A DNA stretch of 64,000 nt from Domibacillus aminovorans. GTDB lineage: Bacteria; Bacillota; Bacilli; Bacillales; Domibacillaceae. Position 1 is the first letter of the stretch. Every line of letters starts with the position of its first letter. Positions 62,407-64,000 of the stretch are shown piece by piece. The notes beneath the pieces are model-generated. The model worked only from the letters and a program-made list of their open reading frames with translations. It made no database searches and had not been told where the DNA came from. Where the stretch lies: contig NZ_LQWY01000031.1 in the NCBI RefSeq assembly GCF_001643235.1, positions 26,522 to 90,521 on the forward strand. Reading direction: 5' to 3'. Both the position numbers and the translations under genes were made by a program.

Positions 62407-63498
62407 CTAATCTAACGTATCTAATCTGTTGCTTATATAGTTTGCACGGGCTTCAATATAATCGAATATATAATCCGGTTCTTTATCAAAAATATGGATA
62501 TTATCTTTTACATATGAATCTTTTTGAATATATGGTCTTATTAGATCATGCATACCTTGTATTTTAGGTTTCATATATTCTAAATTAAACTGATTGCTTA
62601 AAATGCCTTTTAACAGGTTTTTGTATTGGCCTCGAAATGTTTTCACATCGAGAATTCTTGCCGTGAGCGTATTAAATCCCTCGATTCTTAAATAATCTTC
62701 GTCCATAACTTCTCCATTTACATCTCTCCCCCACGTAGCATCGTAATCCCAGGGAATGACTTCAAATAGCCCGGTGTCCCCATTCTGGTAAAGTGCATAG
62801 TTATGAACAAAACCATCGAAATTTTGGGTAAAAACTACACCAGCCAGCCAACGGAGATACTTATCAACATTCAGATACTTCACGATTTCTCTTTCAAATT
62901 CCTCCCTTGAAATGGTATTAATTTTTATTATCATTTCTTGTAGATTATACTCATCCTGAGCTGTTCCAATTTTTTTTTCATATCCAAACTCGAGGGATTT
63001 CTTTACTTCTTTATCAAGGTCACTCATTAACGAGAAGTTGGCATCACCATCCACCGCATAAAATATAGGTCCTTTTGGCAGTTGCCTATTTGCGAGGAAA
63101 AATTCATCTACCGATTCTAATTCTAAATAAAGCCCCTCATTTTTCCCATTAAGCTTCAAAAAAACAAATCGAGATTTAGGAGATAGGCACCCAATTTCAT
63201 TAAAAAAATCCAAGGACAATTTATTTCTTAATAATGATGGATCCTTGTATTCTGCGTTTATATGAACTTCCTTTGCATTTCTATAAGTACTTGGTTTATA
63301 AAAGGAGACATGATACGATTTCTTTCGAAAATCCCGGATATGGGAGCCACGATAGGCTATATCAATGTCATATTTCTTTTTGTTAAGAGTTAGCTTCGCA
63401 GCAACCGGATCATCACACCAAATATCGTTCCGAAGTTCCCTTAAATCTAAAGGATGAATAAAGAGCTGATATTCAGGTATTTTCATGCCATTATCCAT
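62407..63498 (-). CDS. cotH: Spore coat kinase CotH
   Basis: 363 residues. AYRGSHIRDFRKKSYHV near residue 48, KNEGLYLELE near 115 and the metal-binding VIPWDYDATWGRD near 250 are CotH-family motifs; CotH is an atypical protein kinase that phosphorylates coat proteins CotB and CotG on serines. AAGGGAAGGG lies just before the ATG. Divergent from the cotG-like gene, as in B. subtilis. Confidence 0.92.
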   Translation of the reverse strand: MDNGMKIPEYQLFIHPLDLRELRNDIWCDDPVAAKLTLNKKKYDIDIAYRGSHIRDFRKKSYHVSFYKPSTYRNAKEVHINAEYKDPSLLRNKLSLDFFNEIGCLSPKSRFVFLKLNGKNEGLYLELESVDEFFLANRQLPKGPIFYAVDGDANFSLMSDLDKEVKKSLEFGYEKKIGTAQDEYNLQEMIIKINTISREEFEREIVKYLNVDKYLRWLAGVVFTQNFDGFVHNYALYQNGDTGLFEVIPWDYDATWGRDVNGEVMDEDYLRIEGFNTLTARILDVKTFRGQYKNLLKGILSNQFNLEYMKPKIQGMHDLIRPYIQKDSYVKDNIHIFDKEPDYIFDYIEARANYISNRLDTLD

Positions 63499-63734
63499 AC
63501 GAACCCTTCCCTTCCATTTTTATTTTATTCATATGAAATAAAAACGAATGATGCCACTAAAAGATAGTTAATATTTATTTTTAAAAAGAGTATGCAATTG
63601 TCTTTATCACTTTTAAGACAGCTACGTACCTTATAGAAGGAGAAGGAATTTTCACCATCACTGGTAGGATTCTTTTGTAATAAATATGTATCCGTTTCCT
63701 TTCTCTAACTAAGAAGAGGAAAGGAGGGACGAAT

Positions 63735-64000
63735 ATGTCAAATTTCTCTAAGGATGATATACAAAGTGCAGTTAAAAGGGCTCATCGCTCTGGATTAGGC
63801 AACTTCATGTTCCAGGATCCATCCTGTAACGAGCGACGCACTAGTAGAAAACGTTGTACTTCGCGTAACCTACGGCGTACTAGTAGAAATCGTTTCACTT
63901 CTCGTAACCTACGGCGTACTAGTAGAAAACGTCGAACTTCTCGTAACCAACGACGCACTAGTAGAAAACGTTGTACTTCGCGTAACCTACGGCGTACTAG
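63735..64000 (+). CDS. cotG: CotG-like spore coat protein, partial at the right edge
   Basis: Begins MSNFSKDDIQSAVKRAHRSG, followed by a unique region (about residues 1-33) and then tandem 13-residue units of the type RRTSRKRCTSRNL; four units and the start of a fifth are visible before the window ends. CotG of B. subtilis also consists of 13-residue Ser/Lys-rich repeats and lies next to cotH; here Arg replaces Lys and each unit offers two Ser and two Thr. AAGGAGGG lies 6 bases before the ATG. Identification rests on context and repeat form rather than sequence identity. Confidence 0.75.
   Translation, partial: MSNFSKDDIQSAVKRAHRSGLGNFMFQDPSCNERRTSRKRCTSRNLRRTSRNRFTSRNLRRTSRKRRTSRNQRRTSRKRCTSRNLRRT
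63834..64000 (+). repeat. 39-bp tandem repeats within the cotG-like gene
   Basis: Units at 63834-63872, 63873-63911, 63912-63950, 63951-63989 and a partial one from 63990. Units 1 and 4 are identical and share TGTACTTCG, whereas unit 2 has TTCACTTCT and unit 3 CGAACTTCT, which suggests higher-order duplication. Confidence 0.95.

Noticed and set aside
63834..64000. CRISPR array
   Set aside because: The repeats are contiguous 39-bp coding units without spacers, in frame with a coat protein.

Overview
The window is a chromosomal segment of a low-to-medium GC, endospore-forming member of the Bacillaceae. Sporulation and germination genes (sda, gerD, cotH and a cotG-like gene), a Rok-type nucleoid protein, GGAGG ribosome binding sites, T-boxes, an FMN riboswitch, Fur and BirA operators and a sigma-W-like promoter all point there. 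The gene order is not that of Bacillus subtilis, and I cannot name the genus from sequence alone.

Layout. 0-7 kb: the start of a MaoC-like dehydratase gene, bioB with a BirA operator, a yidC/spoIIIJ membrane insertase, the xpaC-telA envelope-stress pair behind a sigma-W-like promoter, and a MoxR ATPase/VWA pair. 7-12 kb: a patchy stretch with a holin-like protein, a short promoter-terminator RNA unit, a MerR-like coiled-coil protein, an isolated coaD, an IDEAL-domain ORF without a standard start codon, a short Rok homologue, a DUF6501 protein, the NAD(P)HX repair enzyme and sda. 12-18 kb: odhA-odhB and an ATP-binding protein like YlmA. 18-25 kb: a complete trp operon, trpE-trpGD-trpC-trpF-trpB-trpA, in which trpG and trpD are one reading frame, preceded by two tandem tryptophan T-boxes.

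25-43 kb: a nitrilase-family enzyme, a short Fur-controlled RNA resembling FsrA, hom-thrC-thrB, a beta-helix protein, an NRDE protein, aldehyde dehydrogenase with DUF779, dapF, the FMN-riboswitch-controlled ribD-E-BA-H operon, and the efeO-efeB-efeU iron uptake operon under two Fur boxes. 43-47 kb: a structured RNA-like element, a GNAT acetyltransferase, NAD kinase, a membrane-anchored Mrr-type nuclease and an M20 amidohydrolase.

47.9-57 kb looks like an accessory metal-handling island. It holds a DoxX-like protein, a Tat-exported two-domain multicopper oxidase, a ZIP transporter, a dedicated TatA, a two-component system, a Met/His-rich lipoprotein and a CDF metal exporter. Its history is visible in a tandem duplication of the oxidase/ZIP junction and in remnants of a response regulator and a Cys-rich DUF326 protein. 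57-60 kb: a MarR-controlled quinone/aromatic detoxification unit (ring-cleaving dioxygenase, LLM flavin oxidoreductase, broken FMN reductase). 60-64 kb: gerD, a VLRF1-type release factor, an IS3-family remnant, and divergent cotH and cotG-like genes; the last runs off the end.

The strongest leads for new biology are the FsrA-like RNA, the oxidase-ZIP-TatA metal module with its duplication, the structured RNA beside efeO, the trpGD fusion behind tandem T-boxes, and the 26-bp palindrome at the start of the sda transcript. All identifications come from reading motifs and remembered family features; no database search was run.
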